A DNA stretch of 64,000 bases from Paratractidigestivibacter faecalis (GCF_003416765.1 NZ_QSNG01000001.1:1204742-1268741); one strand, 5' to 3'; positions 45,543-54,301 are shown, numbered from the stretch's first letter. Translations and numbers: made by a program. The notes: a model not told the origin generated them from the letters alone.

Positions 45543-46120
45543 CTCCTCTGGTAGCCCTCGTAGGCCAGGGTCACCTTCTGCAGGTAGGCGCGGGTCTCCG
45601 CGAAGGCTATGTCGTCCGGGATGACGCCGCCCTCGTCGAGCCAGCCCTGCACGGTGCCTATGCCCGCGTTGTAGGCCGCCACTATCTCCTCCGTGGACGA
45701 GAGGCGCCCCTGCAGGTAGCCCAGGTACGCGCAGCCGAACTCGATGTTGGTGCTGGGGTCCGTGAGGTTGCTCGCGTCCCAGGCGCCCCCGTCGACGAGC
45801 CCCATCTCCACCAGGCTCCTCGCGGTGTCGGGCATGACCTGCATGAGGCCGATGGCGCCCGCTGAGGAGGTGGCCGTGGGGTTCCAGGAGCTCTCGCACT
45901 TGATGACCGCGCACACCAGGTCCGGGTCGACGCCATGCCTGGCGGCGGAGGCCTCTATGGCGGCGACGTCGCTCACCGGGTAGAGGAGCTGCCGCCCCAG
46001 CGTGGTGGGAGCGGCGTCAAGTGCCCCGCAGAGTCCCAGCGTGCCCGCCAGCGCCAGCAGGGGCAGGAGGCGGTACCAGCGAAGAAACCGTCCCTCTCGG
46101 CGAGCCCTGCGCCTAGCCAC
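45506..46120 (-). CDS. Lytic transglycosylase (SLT domain)
   Basis: Cleaves peptidoglycan to 1,6-anhydro-muropeptides. 204 residues from a GTG at 46120. A basic start (ARRRARREGRFLRWY) and a hydrophobic segment (LLPLLALAGTLGLCGAL) form an uncleaved anchor or signal peptide. The SLT domain has the catalytic Glu in VIKCESSWNPTATSSAGAIGLMQVMP, then NIEFGCAYLGYLQ and EIVAAYNAGIGTVQGW. It overlaps coaE by 8 bases and the convergent TPR gene by 37 bases. Confidence 0.92.
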   Translation of the reverse strand: MARRRARREGRFLRWYRLLPLLALAGTLGLCGALDAAPTTLGRQLLYPVSDVAAIEASAARHGVDPDLVCAVIKCESSWNPTATSSAGAIGLMQVMPDTARSLVEMGLVDGGAWDASNLTDPSTNIEFGCAYLGYLQGRLSSTEEIVAAYNAGIGTVQGWLDEGGVIPDDIAFAETRAYLQKVTLAYEGYQRSYPSGLTDASDR

Positions 46121-46739
46121 GCGCTTCTCCCCAGCCGGAGGACTCCCGCTCGGCCCACCAGGCGCCGAGCGCCGTGGCAAGCCGCTCCGGCGCGCCGGAG
46201 TTGTCCAGCACCGTGTCCGCGTGGGCGCGCAGGTACTCCTCGGTGGGCTGGTTGGCCACGCGCCGGTCAAAGTCCGCGCCGTCCATGCCGCGCCCGATGG
46301 CGCGCTCGCGGCGCACCTCGACGGGGCACGTCACGCAGACGACCTCGTCGGCCAGGTCCAGCATGTCCTCCACGCGGTCCAGCAGCGGCACCTCCACGAC
46401 GCAGACGGCGGGCGCGGTGAGGCAGCAGCCCTCCCCCTCCAGCGTCCGCACCAGCATGCGCTTGATGTGCGGCATCTCGATCTTCTCCAGAAGGGCGCAG
46501 GCCTCGGAGTCGGCAAAGGCGCGACCGGCCAGAAGGCCGCGGTCGAGCTCGCCGGTCTGCGGGTCAAGGAGGTCGTCGCCAAAGGCGTCGGCAATCTCGG
46601 GCAGGCAGTCGCTTCCCGGCTCCAGGACGGCACGGGACACCTGGTCGAGGTCTATGCGCCAGGCGCCGCGGCGCTCGAGCTCGCGGGCCACGCTGGACTT
46701 TCCGGAGGCTATTCCCCCGGCGAGAAATACGGTGTACAA
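46113..46739 (-). CDS. coaE: Dephospho-CoA kinase
   Basis: Last step of CoA synthesis. 208 residues from a TTG at 46739, supported by AGGGAG at 5 bases and by the normal family length. P-loop FLAGGIASGKSSVARELERRG, DLDQVSRAVLEPGS, VVEVPLLDRVEDMLDLADEVVCV and the Arg-rich lid RRERAIGRGMDGADFDRRVANQP are present. Followed by the transglycosylase with an 8-base overlap. Confidence 0.94.
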   Translation of the reverse strand: MYTVFLAGGIASGKSSVARELERRGAWRIDLDQVSRAVLEPGSDCLPEIADAFGDDLLDPQTGELDRGLLAGRAFADSEACALLEKIEMPHIKRMLVRTLEGEGCCLTAPAVCVVEVPLLDRVEDMLDLADEVVCVTCPVEVRRERAIGRGMDGADFDRRVANQPTEEYLRAHADTVLDNSGAPERLATALGAWWAERESSGWGEARG

Positions 46740-46797
46740 GATGACTCCCTGGGTTCCCTGGGTGCGAGTGAGTTGCGGTTTGGGAGACCCTATCTTC

Positions 46798-47436
46798 TCA
46801 CATGCGGTCGGGGCGGACCCGCCCGCCATCAACCGTCCACAGCACCGGGGCGGGCAGCGCGGCGGCCTCCGCCTCGGAGTGAGTCACCCAGAAGACGGTC
46901 TTTCCGGCCAGGCGCGGCAGGAGCCAGGCCATGGTGGCCCGGGAGCTCCCCTCGTCGAGCCCGCGCAGAGGCTCGTCGAGAAACACAACGTCAGAGGTGG
47001 AAAGCGCCGCCCGCAGCAGGCTCACGCGGCGACGCTGGCCACCGGAGAGCTCGCCCGCGCGGGCAGACTCCAGGCCGGCCATGCCCACCGCGACCAGGGC
47101 GCGGCGCGTCTCGTCCAGCAGCCGTGCCCGCTCGGGGCCGCCCACGCGCCCGTGGGGCAGGCGCACGTTGGCGGAGACGGTAAGGGAGTCCAACAGCCTG
47201 TCCTCCTGGAAGGCCGCCGCAAGCCGGGCGCCCTCGGGCCGCCTGACGCCGCCTGAGGCGGGCTCGACGAGGCCCATGAGCAGGCGCAGCAGCGTGGTCT
47301 TGCCTGCACCCGAGGCACCGCGCACCACGTGGACGCGGCCTTTGGCAAAGTCGGCGCTGACGTGCGAGAGGACGTCCTTCTCGCCCAGGCGGACGGTGAC
47401 GTCTGCCAGGGAGTATGCGGGTGCGCTCGCGCTCAC
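46798..47436 (-). CDS. ABC transporter ATP-binding protein (SsuB/TauB-like)
   Basis: 212 residues from a GTG at 47436 (GGGAGG upstream). Walker A GASGAGKTTLLRLLMG, Q-loop FQEDRLLDSLTVSANVRL, signature LSGGQRRRVSLLRAAL, Walker B VVFLDEPLRGLD and WVTHSEAEA. The QEDRLL motif is typical of the nitrate/sulfonate/taurine/thiamine-precursor class of importers. It overlaps the permease stop by 4 bases and powers it. Confidence 0.93.
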   Translation of the reverse strand: MSASAPAYSLADVTVRLGEKDVLSHVSADFAKGRVHVVRGASGAGKTTLLRLLMGLVEPASGGVRRPEGARLAAAFQEDRLLDSLTVSANVRLPHGRVGGPERARLLDETRRALVAVGMAGLESARAGELSGGQRRRVSLLRAALSTSDVVFLDEPLRGLDEGSSRATMAWLLPRLAGKTVFWVTHSEAEAAALPAPVLWTVDGGRVRPDRM

Positions 47437-48221
47437 GGGCGGGCCTCCCAACGGGCCTGCGCCCAGTCCAGAAGGCGCCCGAGCAGGGCCTCGAGCCCCA
47501 CGGAGAGGGCGACGACGACGACCGTCCACGCAAGGAGGCCGGGCACGTCAAGGTAGACCTTGGCGTCGTAGAGGTGGATGCCTATGGAGGGCGCCGGCAG
47601 GCCGATGACCTCGGCCGCAACGCCACTCTTCCAAGAGAGGCCCATGGCCAGCGAGAGGCCCGCGCGCAGGTAGGGGGCCACCTGCGCGGCGTAGATGGTG
47701 CAGGCGCGCGCCCAGCCGCGGACGCCAAAGACGTCGGCCATCTCGAGCAGGGCGGGGTCGGTCTGCCGCACGCCCGCGAGCACGTTGGTGTACAGGATCG
47801 GAAAGGCCATCAGGAACGAGACCGCCACCGAGAGCCGGCGCGACGGCACCCACATGAGCAGCAGCACCACGAAGGAGGCCACGGGGGCCGCCTTGACGGC
47901 GCCAACCAACGGGGCGAGAAGCCCCTCCACCACGCGGGACCTACTCGCCCACGCGGCAAGGGCCACTCCGGCCGCGACCGCCAGGCCAAAGCCGGCGGCG
48001 ACGCGCCCCAGCGAGAGGCCCACGGAGACCCAGAAGTCCCCCTGGCAGACGAGCTCCGCCAGCCGGCACGCCACCTCGGCGGGGCCCACCAGCACTATGC
48101 GCGAGCCCACCGCCATGCTCGCCAGCTGCCAGGCGGCGAACCAGAAGGCGGCCACGGCGAGGCGGCGGAGCCACGGGCGGACGCCCTTCTCGCCTGATGT
48201 GTCCTTTGCGGCGCCGGCCAA
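47433..48221 (-). CDS. ABC transporter permease (SsuC/TauC-like)
   Basis: 262 residues from a TTG at 48221 (AGGGG upstream). About six membrane segments. The coupling motif is EMADVFGVRGWARACTIYAAQVAPYLRAGLSLAMGLSWKSGVAAEVIG, shared with nitrate, sulfonate and HMP importers. It is 9 bases after the binding-protein gene in the order binding protein, permease, ATPase. Confidence 0.92.
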   Translation of the reverse strand: MAGAAKDTSGEKGVRPWLRRLAVAAFWFAAWQLASMAVGSRIVLVGPAEVACRLAELVCQGDFWVSVGLSLGRVAAGFGLAVAAGVALAAWASRSRVVEGLLAPLVGAVKAAPVASFVVLLLMWVPSRRLSVAVSFLMAFPILYTNVLAGVRQTDPALLEMADVFGVRGWARACTIYAAQVAPYLRAGLSLAMGLSWKSGVAAEVIGLPAPSIGIHLYDAKVYLDVPGLLAWTVVVVALSVGLEALLGRLLDWAQARWEARP

Positions 48222-48230
48222 CGCGGGCCC

Positions 48231-49268
48231 CTAGGCGCCGTAGTAGAAGTCGTCGCCGGGAAGGGAGCCGCCCACGGCCTGGGCGTTCTGGCCGAAGAGG
48301 ATCTCGAGGTAGCCGGAGAGCTGGTCCTTCATGTCCTGGCCGGCAACGAAGGTGATGTTGCAGGCCGGCAGGGCCTTTGCCGCCACGGCCTCGGGCACGA
48401 TGTCGTAGCCGGCCACCAGCTTGGCGGCCTCGTCCACGTTGCCGTTGACGTACTCAACGGACTCGCGGTAGTGGCTCAGGAAGGCGTCAACGGCCTCGGG
48501 GTGAGCGTCGGCGAACTCGGAGCGCGCCACGGCCACGCCGGTGATGAGGCGGGCCTTCTGGCCGGCGGCCTCGCAGGCGGACTCCCACTCGCGGTTGAGG
48601 TCCAGGGCCACGCGGATCTTGTCGTTCTTGGCCTGGGCCGTGGTCACGAAGGGCTGGGGCAGCATGGCCACGGCGTCCGCGCCCTCGGCCAGGGCGGCCA
48701 CGCACTCGGCGTGCTCGCTCTTCCACTCGATGGTGACGTCGGAGTCGGGGTCAAGGCCCGCCTGGCGCAGCACGTACTCCAGCGCGTACTGGGGCGTGGC
48801 GCCCTTGCCGGCGGAGTAGATGGTGCGTCCGCGCAGGTCGGAGACGGTCTTGACCTCGTCTCCCAGCTCGCAGACGTAGAGCACGCCCAGCGTGTTGACG
48901 GCGATGACGTGCACGCCGCCCTCGGTCTTGTTGTAGAGCACGCTCGCGAGGTTTGCCGGCACGGCGGCCACGTCCACCTCGGACTTTGCAATGAGCGGGG
49001 TGACCTCGTCGGCGGAGGCCAGGATCTGGAACGACCAGTCCTCGTCGGCCAGGTTGCCGGCGTCGGCCTCGCCCATGAAGCGCACCAGGCCCATGGCCGT
49101 CGGGCCCTTGAGGGCGGCGGTGCGGACGGCGACGGGCTCCGCGGCTGTGGCGGCGTCGCCCTGCGCGGGAGCGGCGTCATCCTGGGCGGGCGCGGAGCCG
49201 CAGCCGGCAAGGCCGATCGCAGTGCCGCCCAGGGCCGCTGCCTGCAGGAACTCTCTTCTATTCAGCAT
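48231..49268 (-). CDS. ABC transporter substrate-binding lipoprotein (SsuA/THI5-like)
   Basis: 345 residues from the ATG at 49268. The N-terminus has a Tat motif and lipobox (NRREFLQAAALGGTAIGLAGC, Cys23), so export folded and then lipid anchoring is expected. The body is NMT1/THI5-like: TAALKGPTAMGLVRFM, EVDVAAVPANLASVLYNKT, VSDLRGRTIYSAGKGATPQYALEYVLRQAG and DAVAMLPQPFVTTA. Ligand could be a sulfonate, a thiamine precursor or similar; not decidable here. First gene of the importer operon. Confidence 0.92.
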   Translation of the reverse strand: MLNRREFLQAAALGGTAIGLAGCGSAPAQDDAAPAQGDAATAAEPVAVRTAALKGPTAMGLVRFMGEADAGNLADEDWSFQILASADEVTPLIAKSEVDVAAVPANLASVLYNKTEGGVHVIAVNTLGVLYVCELGDEVKTVSDLRGRTIYSAGKGATPQYALEYVLRQAGLDPDSDVTIEWKSEHAECVAALAEGADAVAMLPQPFVTTAQAKNDKIRVALDLNREWESACEAAGQKARLITGVAVARSEFADAHPEAVDAFLSHYRESVEYVNGNVDEAAKLVAGYDIVPEAVAAKALPACNITFVAGQDMKDQLSGYLEILFGQNAQAVGGSLPGDDFYYGA

Positions 49269-49372
49269 GTGATGCTTCCTTCCCTTTTTGCGTTGCGCAC
49301 CAAGGTTGGCAAGCGCCGGGCCCTTTGTCAAATGCGCCGCGGCGGCGACCGGTGGCATCGGGCGGCGCCAGG

Positions 49373-49585
49373 CTAGCTTGGCAGCCCCTCCACCAGGACG
49401 AAGGCCGTGATGGCGCCCAGCGCGAGCTCGTCGGCCGGCCCCACCTCGCGGCGTACACCGGGCTCCAGCCGCACGCGCTCGCCGCCCGCCGGGGTGAGCC
49501 AGCTGCCGTTGGTGGACCCCAGGTCCATGGCCCACCAGGCGTCCTCGTCGCGCCACGTGCACCCCCTCTCGTTGGCTCCAGTCAC
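49373..49585 (-). pseudogene. C-terminal fragment of an FHA domain
   Basis: About 70 codons: DAWWAMDLGSTNGSWLTPAGGERVRLEPGVRREVGPADELALGAITAF in pieces matches the second half of an FHA phosphothreonine-binding domain (the LGSTNGSWL loop is diagnostic). The first half, with the GRxxxN and SRxHA residues, is absent, and upstream sequence is non-coding. Probably a remnant. Confidence 0.65.
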
Positions 49586-49650
49586 GTAAGGATACTATGC
49601 CACCAACCTGGTCCCGATGGCCACGGAGCGGCCCATCCGGGACGGCGCGC

Positions 49651-49914
49651 TGCGCAGAACGCGCCTTGGTGTGAGGATTTTTCCTAGCCCTGTGCAGAAG
49701 TGGCTTTCGTGCGAGCCCGATTCCGGTACTTTCCAAGGGCATCATTATTTTAATGTATATCATCTACGCTTAGCCGCAGGTAGACGAGGCGGCAACAATC
49801 CCGTTTTGCATATAGCCAGTGGCCGGCAGGCGCAGACTCCAAAAGGGCACTCACACCAAGGTCACTTCTGCACAATCTTTTCCGGAACGCTCACACCAAG
49901 GCCACTTCTGCGCG
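49651..49914. repeat. Four-unit repeat element, copy 2
   Basis: Same layout as 29851-30073: direct units at 49651 and 49691, inverted units at 49850-49873 and 49890-49914, both pairs exactly 40 bases apart. Units begin TGYGCAGAA and end in TTSGTGYGAG, but the centre of the unit is TGRCC/GCGCC rather than TCCCC. The 134-base middle includes an AT-rich stretch (near 49745-49765). It occupies part of the 770-base gene-free gap 49586-50355. Confidence 0.8.
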
Positions 49915-49980
49915 CGGATTGCAACCGAGAGCGCCCTGTCTGCCGATCGCGGCCCTACAACTTAGCCAGAAAGGGCCACG

Positions 49981-50018
49981 GCGGCGGCCGACCCGGGAAG
50001 AGGAGGGTCGGTCGCCGC
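49981..50018. terminator. GC hairpin with GGGAAGAGGA loop
   Basis: GCGGCGGCCGACCC (49981-49994) pairs with 50005-50018 with one mismatch around a 10-base loop. The loop resembles that of the two GH3 terminators (GGGAAGAGTT), so this may be a further copy of the same terminator type without its gene. Confidence 0.5.
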
Positions 50019-50135
50019 CGCGTCGCATTACATGGTAGGGGGTCTGCCGCAGGCCGCAACCTCGGTAAAGCAGAGTTTCACCCAGACGTAACCGCAGGAA
50101 CACATAGCCGTATGGGACTTTATCCCTTTACTCTA

Positions 50136-50235
50136 GTATGTACGTAATTGCAGCATTGATACCTCGCCTGAAAGGTAAGCGACCTGCGGTTTTGCCGTCT
50201 GTCGTCTAATATCAATTTCGCAATTGCGTACATAC
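50136..50235. repeat. AT-rich imperfect inverted repeat, MITE-like
   Basis: 26-base arms, 50136-50161 and 50210-50235, match at about 22 positions (arm starts GTATGTACG and ends ATTGATA) around a 48-base centre. The composition is strikingly AT-rich for this chromosome. No coding sequence. It may be the ends of a small non-autonomous element, or a dyad operator. Confidence 0.55.
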
Positions 50236-50270
50236 CGAGGTCAAGAATACCTAGGATACCGGCCCCGACG

Positions 50271-50307
50271 AGAAACGCCGGCCCCGGGGAAGAGTTCGGG
50301 GCCGGCG
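50271..50307 (-). terminator. Terminator of GH3 gene 1
   Basis: Perfect 11-bp arms CGCCGGCCCCG (50276-50286) and complement (50297-50307), loop of 10, then GTTTCTCG on the minus strand. Sequence from about 50271 to 50318 is identical to that around 55084-55115 after the second GH3 gene. Confidence 0.8.
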
Positions 50308-50355
50308 CGTGGTGCCGGGCGTGCGGGGCTGGGCGGCAGGGCCGCCAGGCGAGGA

Positions 50356-52827
50356 CTACGCCACGGGCTTGGTGAGCGGGGCGACCTTGTAGGTCTTCAC
50401 GCGCTCGTCGTCGATGACGCCACTCCAGTTGAGGCCGTATGCGAAGTCGTAGGTGTTGCCCTCGGCGTCCACGTAGCAGTCCATGTCGCGGGAGGCGTCC
50501 TCGAGCTGGGTCTCGACGGCCACCATGTCCTTGGGCATCTGCATGGGCAGGAGTCCCGAAGGCTCGTCCTGGCCGGCGACGATACGACAGGCCGCCTCAG
50601 TGGAGCCGGACATGGAGACCAGGATGGCGTCGACCTCGGACTCGAACTCGTGCACGCACATGGGCTGCGTGATGTCGAGAATGACGACACAGGGCTTGCC
50701 GGCCTCCTTGGCCAGGGCCGCCGCCTCGAGGATCTGGTCGAGCTGACCCTCGTTAGTGATCTGGGAGGTCTTGCCAAAGTAGCTGCGGTTCTCGATGGCG
50801 ACGCCCTTGGCGGTCTCGTGGTCTGCCCAGCAGCTGCCGTCAGCGGGGTCGCCGGCAAGGGAAGCCTTGCGCACGACGTCGGCGTCGGCCGTGTAGGGGC
50901 GGTACTGCACGGACAGCGGCACGTAGTCGCCGGCCTCGGTGCGCGCGGCGCGCGGGGAGGCGTTGTTGGGGGCGGCGGCGCAGACAAGAACCAGGTCGCA
51001 GTCGGCGATGTCGGCCGCGGTCAGGCGGGTGAGGTCGGCCTCGGCGGGCGTGGCGTTGCCCTTGTCGTCGGCGGGGCCGGTCAGGGCGTCGGCCAGCGTG
51101 TCGGTCACCACGTCGAAGTACTTCTCGAGCGTGCCCTTGGAGAGCGGCAGCCCGCAGGTGGCCGCGGAGTCCTTCCAGGGAGCGGTGTCCATTGTGCCGG
51201 CCTTGCGGGAGGCGGCGACAAAGCGCATGGGCACGTAGGCCTTGGGCTTGTCGGAGCCGGCCGCCTTCTTGATGACGCCACCGGCGTTCTTGAGCATGAC
51301 GATGCCCTTGACCTGGGCGTCCAGGGCGGCGGCGGCCACCCCGTCGTTGCCCTTGTCAATGTCGGACTTGGCCGCGTCGGGGTCGACGTAGGGGTCCTCG
51401 AAGATGCCCGTGTTGAAGTAGCCCAGCAGCAGGCGCTTTGCGGAGGCGCGGAAGTTCTCGGTGGCCTTCTCCTCGCCGAGCTCGGCCTTCATGTCCTCGA
51501 AGGCGGAGACCAGCAGGGTGGGGTCGTTGCAGCCGCCCATCTGGTCGACGCCGACCGAGACGGCCTTGGAAGCGCGCTTGGCGGGCGTCCAGTCGCCGCC
51601 CTCGACGCCCCAGCAGCGGTAGGACTTGGCGCCGTCGGGCTGGACGTCGTTCAGGACGGCCCAGTCGGTGCAGGCGGAGCCGGCAAAGCCGAACTTCTCG
51701 CGCAGGAGCTCCTGGACCTTGTACTTGGAGAAGCCCGAGCCCACGAGCTCGCCGTACTTCATGTCCTCGTCGTAGGCAATGGTGTAGGAGGTCATGATGG
51801 CCGCGGCGCTGCCCGTCTTGCCGTCGAGCTTGAAGGCGCCGTCCACGAAGGGGATCATGCAGGCCTCAAAGCCGTCGGACGGGTAGACGGCGTACTTGCC
51901 GCCCTCGGTGTGGGCCTCGCGACCGCCCTCGCCCGGCCCCTCGGCCGGCCAGTGCTTGACCATGGAGACCAGCGAGCCGGTGCCCCAGCCCTGGTCCTCG
52001 CCCTTCTCGTCGACGGTGGACTGCAGGCCGTCGACGAGTGCGCGGGTCATGTCGCGGGACAGCGCCGGGTCCTCGCCGAAGGTGCCGCTAAAGCGCTGCC
52101 AGCGCGGGTCGGTGGCGACGTCCACCTGGGGCCCGAGGAACGTGGTGACGCCCATCTCGCGCATCTCGCGAGCGATGCCGGCGCCGGTCTGCTTGGCCAC
52201 GGCGGGGTCGAAGGTCGCCGCAAGGGCCAGGTTGCCCGGCCAGTCGGTGCAGTTCTTGCCGTTGCGCGGGTCAGACGAGAAGTTCACGGGAATCTTGTTG
52301 CCGGACGCCTCAACGTAGGCCTGCATGAGGTTTGACCAGGTTGCCTGGCGATACGCGGCGTAGCCGGAAGCGGCGTTCAGGACGGCGCGGACGTTACCGT
52401 CAAGGAACTCCTTCTGGACGTCGGTCACGGAGTTGTCGTCCTCGAGCGTGAACACGTGCGCGGAGAAGCACATGAGGCCCGCGATCTGCTCGATCGTGAG
52501 GCGGCCGGCCAGGTCGTCGGCGCGCTCCTCGGCGGTGAGACGCCAGTCCTCGTAGGGGACGAGCTCGCCCGTGCCCTCGAAGTCCTTGAACGCGTAGCCA
52601 TCCTTCTCGATGAGCTTGAGGCCGGAGTCCGGAGAGTAGCTCAGCTGCTTGCCGTCGCCGTTATCGACGATGGTGTAGCCGTTGCCGGAGTCGGTCTCCT
52701 TGTAGCCGGAGCCCTTGGCGGCGCCGTCGGTGCCGTCGGCCGCATTGCAGCCCGCCAGGCCCAGAAGGCCCGCGGCGAGCGCGCCCCCTGCGACGAAGCC
52801 CCTTCTGGTGACGCTCTTCCCAGTCAT
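50356..52827 (-). CDS. GH3 family glycoside hydrolase, Tat-exported lipoprotein (module 1)
   Basis: 823 residues. The signal VTRRGFVAGGALAAGLLGLAGC gives a twin-arginine motif and a lipobox (Cys27). A short segment with a degenerate EF-hand-like loop (FKDFEGTGELVPYEDWR) leads to the GH3 TIM barrel, with ADDLAGRLTIEQIAGLM, the KHW of SMVKHWPAEG, and the likely nucleophile Asp388 in CTDWAVL. The C-terminal GH3_C sandwich contains KGIVMLKNAGGVIKK. A fibronectin-like end is not obvious. Probable extracellular beta-glycosidase; substrate unknown. It lies downstream of an RR-HK pair read in the same direction. Confidence 0.9.
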   Translation of the reverse strand: MTGKSVTRRGFVAGGALAAGLLGLAGCNAADGTDGAAKGSGYKETDSGNGYTIVDNGDGKQLSYSPDSGLKLIEKDGYAFKDFEGTGELVPYEDWRLTAEERADDLAGRLTIEQIAGLMCFSAHVFTLEDDNSVTDVQKEFLDGNVRAVLNAASGYAAYRQATWSNLMQAYVEASGNKIPVNFSSDPRNGKNCTDWPGNLALAATFDPAVAKQTGAGIAREMREMGVTTFLGPQVDVATDPRWQRFSGTFGEDPALSRDMTRALVDGLQSTVDEKGEDQGWGTGSLVSMVKHWPAEGPGEGGREAHTEGGKYAVYPSDGFEACMIPFVDGAFKLDGKTGSAAAIMTSYTIAYDEDMKYGELVGSGFSKYKVQELLREKFGFAGSACTDWAVLNDVQPDGAKSYRCWGVEGGDWTPAKRASKAVSVGVDQMGGCNDPTLLVSAFEDMKAELGEEKATENFRASAKRLLLGYFNTGIFEDPYVDPDAAKSDIDKGNDGVAAAALDAQVKGIVMLKNAGGVIKKAAGSDKPKAYVPMRFVAASRKAGTMDTAPWKDSAATCGLPLSKGTLEKYFDVVTDTLADALTGPADDKGNATPAEADLTRLTAADIADCDLVLVCAAAPNNASPRAARTEAGDYVPLSVQYRPYTADADVVRKASLAGDPADGSCWADHETAKGVAIENRSYFGKTSQITNEGQLDQILEAAALAKEAGKPCVVILDITQPMCVHEFESEVDAILVSMSGSTEAACRIVAGQDEPSGLLPMQMPKDMVAVETQLEDASRDMDCYVDAEGNTYDFAYGLNWSGVIDDERVKTYKVAPLTKPVA

Positions 52828-52913
52828 GCTTGACCCCTTTCACCATGGGTTTTTGTGGGTGTATCCCCTTGGCTGGCATCCTACGGGAGCAAAGGCTGCC
52901 GCCGCCATGGCGC

Positions 52914-52961
52914 TTTCACGGTCTGCGGGCTGGGTTTCACGGATTGCGGGAGGGTTGCGGG
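52914..52961 (-). promoter_or_regulatory. Phased CCGTGAAA repeats and shared motif upstream of GH3 gene 1
   Basis: On the minus strand CCGTGAAA occurs twice with starts 21 bases apart (plus-strand TTTCACGG at 52914 and 52935), the spacing of LytTR/AgrA direct-repeat sites. Next to it lies CCCGCAAC, six bases, GCAATC (52961-52942), a motif also found upstream of the second GH3 gene. It is a candidate target of the adjacent response regulator. Confidence 0.45.
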
Positions 52962-53004
52962 GCCGGCGCCGCTCGCCGCCCGGAAGCCGCCGCTCGGCGC
53001 AGGG

Positions 53005-54300
53005 CTACTCAAACGGCAGCAGCACCGTCAGCGAGAAGCGCCCGTCGGCGGGCTCCAGGGTCAGGTTGCCGCCGTGGCGCCGCGCGATGTCGCGGATGCT
53101 GCGCAGGCCGAAGCCGTGGTAGTCGGGGTCATCCTTGGACGTCACCGGCAGGCCGTCCTCCCCCAGCGTCACCTGTCCCATGCAGGAGTTCTCCACGCAG
53201 AGAAACGCCAGGCCGCCGCGCGACCACGCGCGCACGGAGACCACCCGGGCCTCCCACGAGGGGACCTTCTCGGCAGCCTCTATGGCGTTGTCCAGGGCGT
53301 TTCCCAAAAGGGTGTAGAGGTCGACCACGCCCAGACCGGCCAGGCAGCCGCCATCCACCATGCACGAGAAGTCGATGCCGCGGCTCCAGCAGCGGGTGCT
53401 CTTCTCGGTGAGGATGGCGTCCACGGCCGGATCTCCCGAGTGCACGGAGGCGTCGTAGGCCTCGATGGAGTGCTCGAGCTCGGCCAGGCACCTCTCGCGG
53501 AGCTCGCCGCCCTCCATCTGGCGCAGGGCCGCTATCTGGTGCTTGAGGTCGTGGAACTTGACGTTGACTACCTCGACGCTCTCCTGCCCCTCGCGCTGCT
53601 GGCGCTCACGCAGGCGGAAGAGGCGCCGCTCGAGGTCGCGCTCGCGCTCCATCGAGGAAATCTGGAAGGCGCCGAACTGCACCATGAGCAGCAGCACGTA
53701 GCACATGACGCTGCACACGGCGTAGGGGCCGGTCTGCAGGCCGTCCACGCGCACCCAGGTAGAGAGCACGTTGACCACGAGGTGCGTGATCAGCACGAAG
53801 ACCAGCAGAAAGGCGTTGTTGACGTCGGGCTGGCGGTCCTTTCCGTAGCGGGCCGAGAGGACCAGGAGCACGGCGAGAAGCACCAGCGCGCAGCAGCACC
53901 CACAGGCGATCTTGCCGGAAACCACGTCGAGCTGCGGCAGACCGGGAAAGTAACTCCTTGCGTTTCTTATGACGAAGAGGATGCCCTCAACCGAGTAGCC
54001 GGCCGCGCCGTAGAACAGGGCCGTCTGCAGGGGCACGTCAAAGAGGGCCCAGATCACGGCGACCGAGGCGGCAAAGATGAGGGTCGCCCGCGGGGAGACG
54101 AGCCACGTGCCGACGACGGGCACGACCAGCAGGTGCGAGTTGAAGAGTGCCACGTAGACCGGGATGGCCACGGCGGCCCTGGCCAAAAAGCGCGGGCGAC
54201 GGGGCAGGTTGGGCAGGCAGAACGTGAGCTCGGAGGCAAGCAGCACGGTGGTGAAGCACACCAGGGTGGCCCAGACCTCGTGGAGAAGCGCGGCGTCCAT
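53005..54300 (-). CDS. AgrC-like GHKL sensor histidine kinase (module 1)
   Basis: 431 residues. Six or so membrane segments in residues 1-215 form the sensor. A coiled linker (SSMERERDLERRLFRLRERQQREG) leads to the phosphoacceptor His in VKFHDLKHQIAAL. The GHKL ATPase has the N-box LLGNALDNAIEAAEKV and G-box GFGLRSIRDIARRHGG. It starts 2 bases after the response-regulator stop. The ligand is unknown; no AgrD/AgrB-like peptide genes are nearby, so it may sense a sugar product or other small molecule. Confidence 0.92.
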   Translation of the reverse strand: MDAALLHEVWATLVCFTTVLLASELTFCLPNLPRRPRFLARAAVAIPVYVALFNSHLLVVPVVGTWLVSPRATLIFAASVAVIWALFDVPLQTALFYGAAGYSVEGILFVIRNARSYFPGLPQLDVVSGKIACGCCCALVLLAVLLVLSARYGKDRQPDVNNAFLLVFVLITHLVVNVLSTWVRVDGLQTGPYAVCSVMCYVLLLMVQFGAFQISSMERERDLERRLFRLRERQQREGQESVEVVNVKFHDLKHQIAALRQMEGGELRERCLAELEHSIEAYDASVHSGDPAVDAILTEKSTRCWSRGIDFSCMVDGGCLAGLGVVDLYTLLGNALDNAIEAAEKVPSWEARVVSVRAWSRGGLAFLCVENSCMGQVTLGEDGLPVTSKDDPDYHGFGLRSIRDIARRHGGNLTLEPADGRFSLTVLLPFE

Positions 54301-54301
54301 G

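Noticed and set aside
46740-46832. N-terminal extension of CoaE to 239 residues
   Set aside because: It would overlap the ABC ATPase stop and is unlike CoaE; the TTG at 46739 has a good ribosome site and gives normal length.
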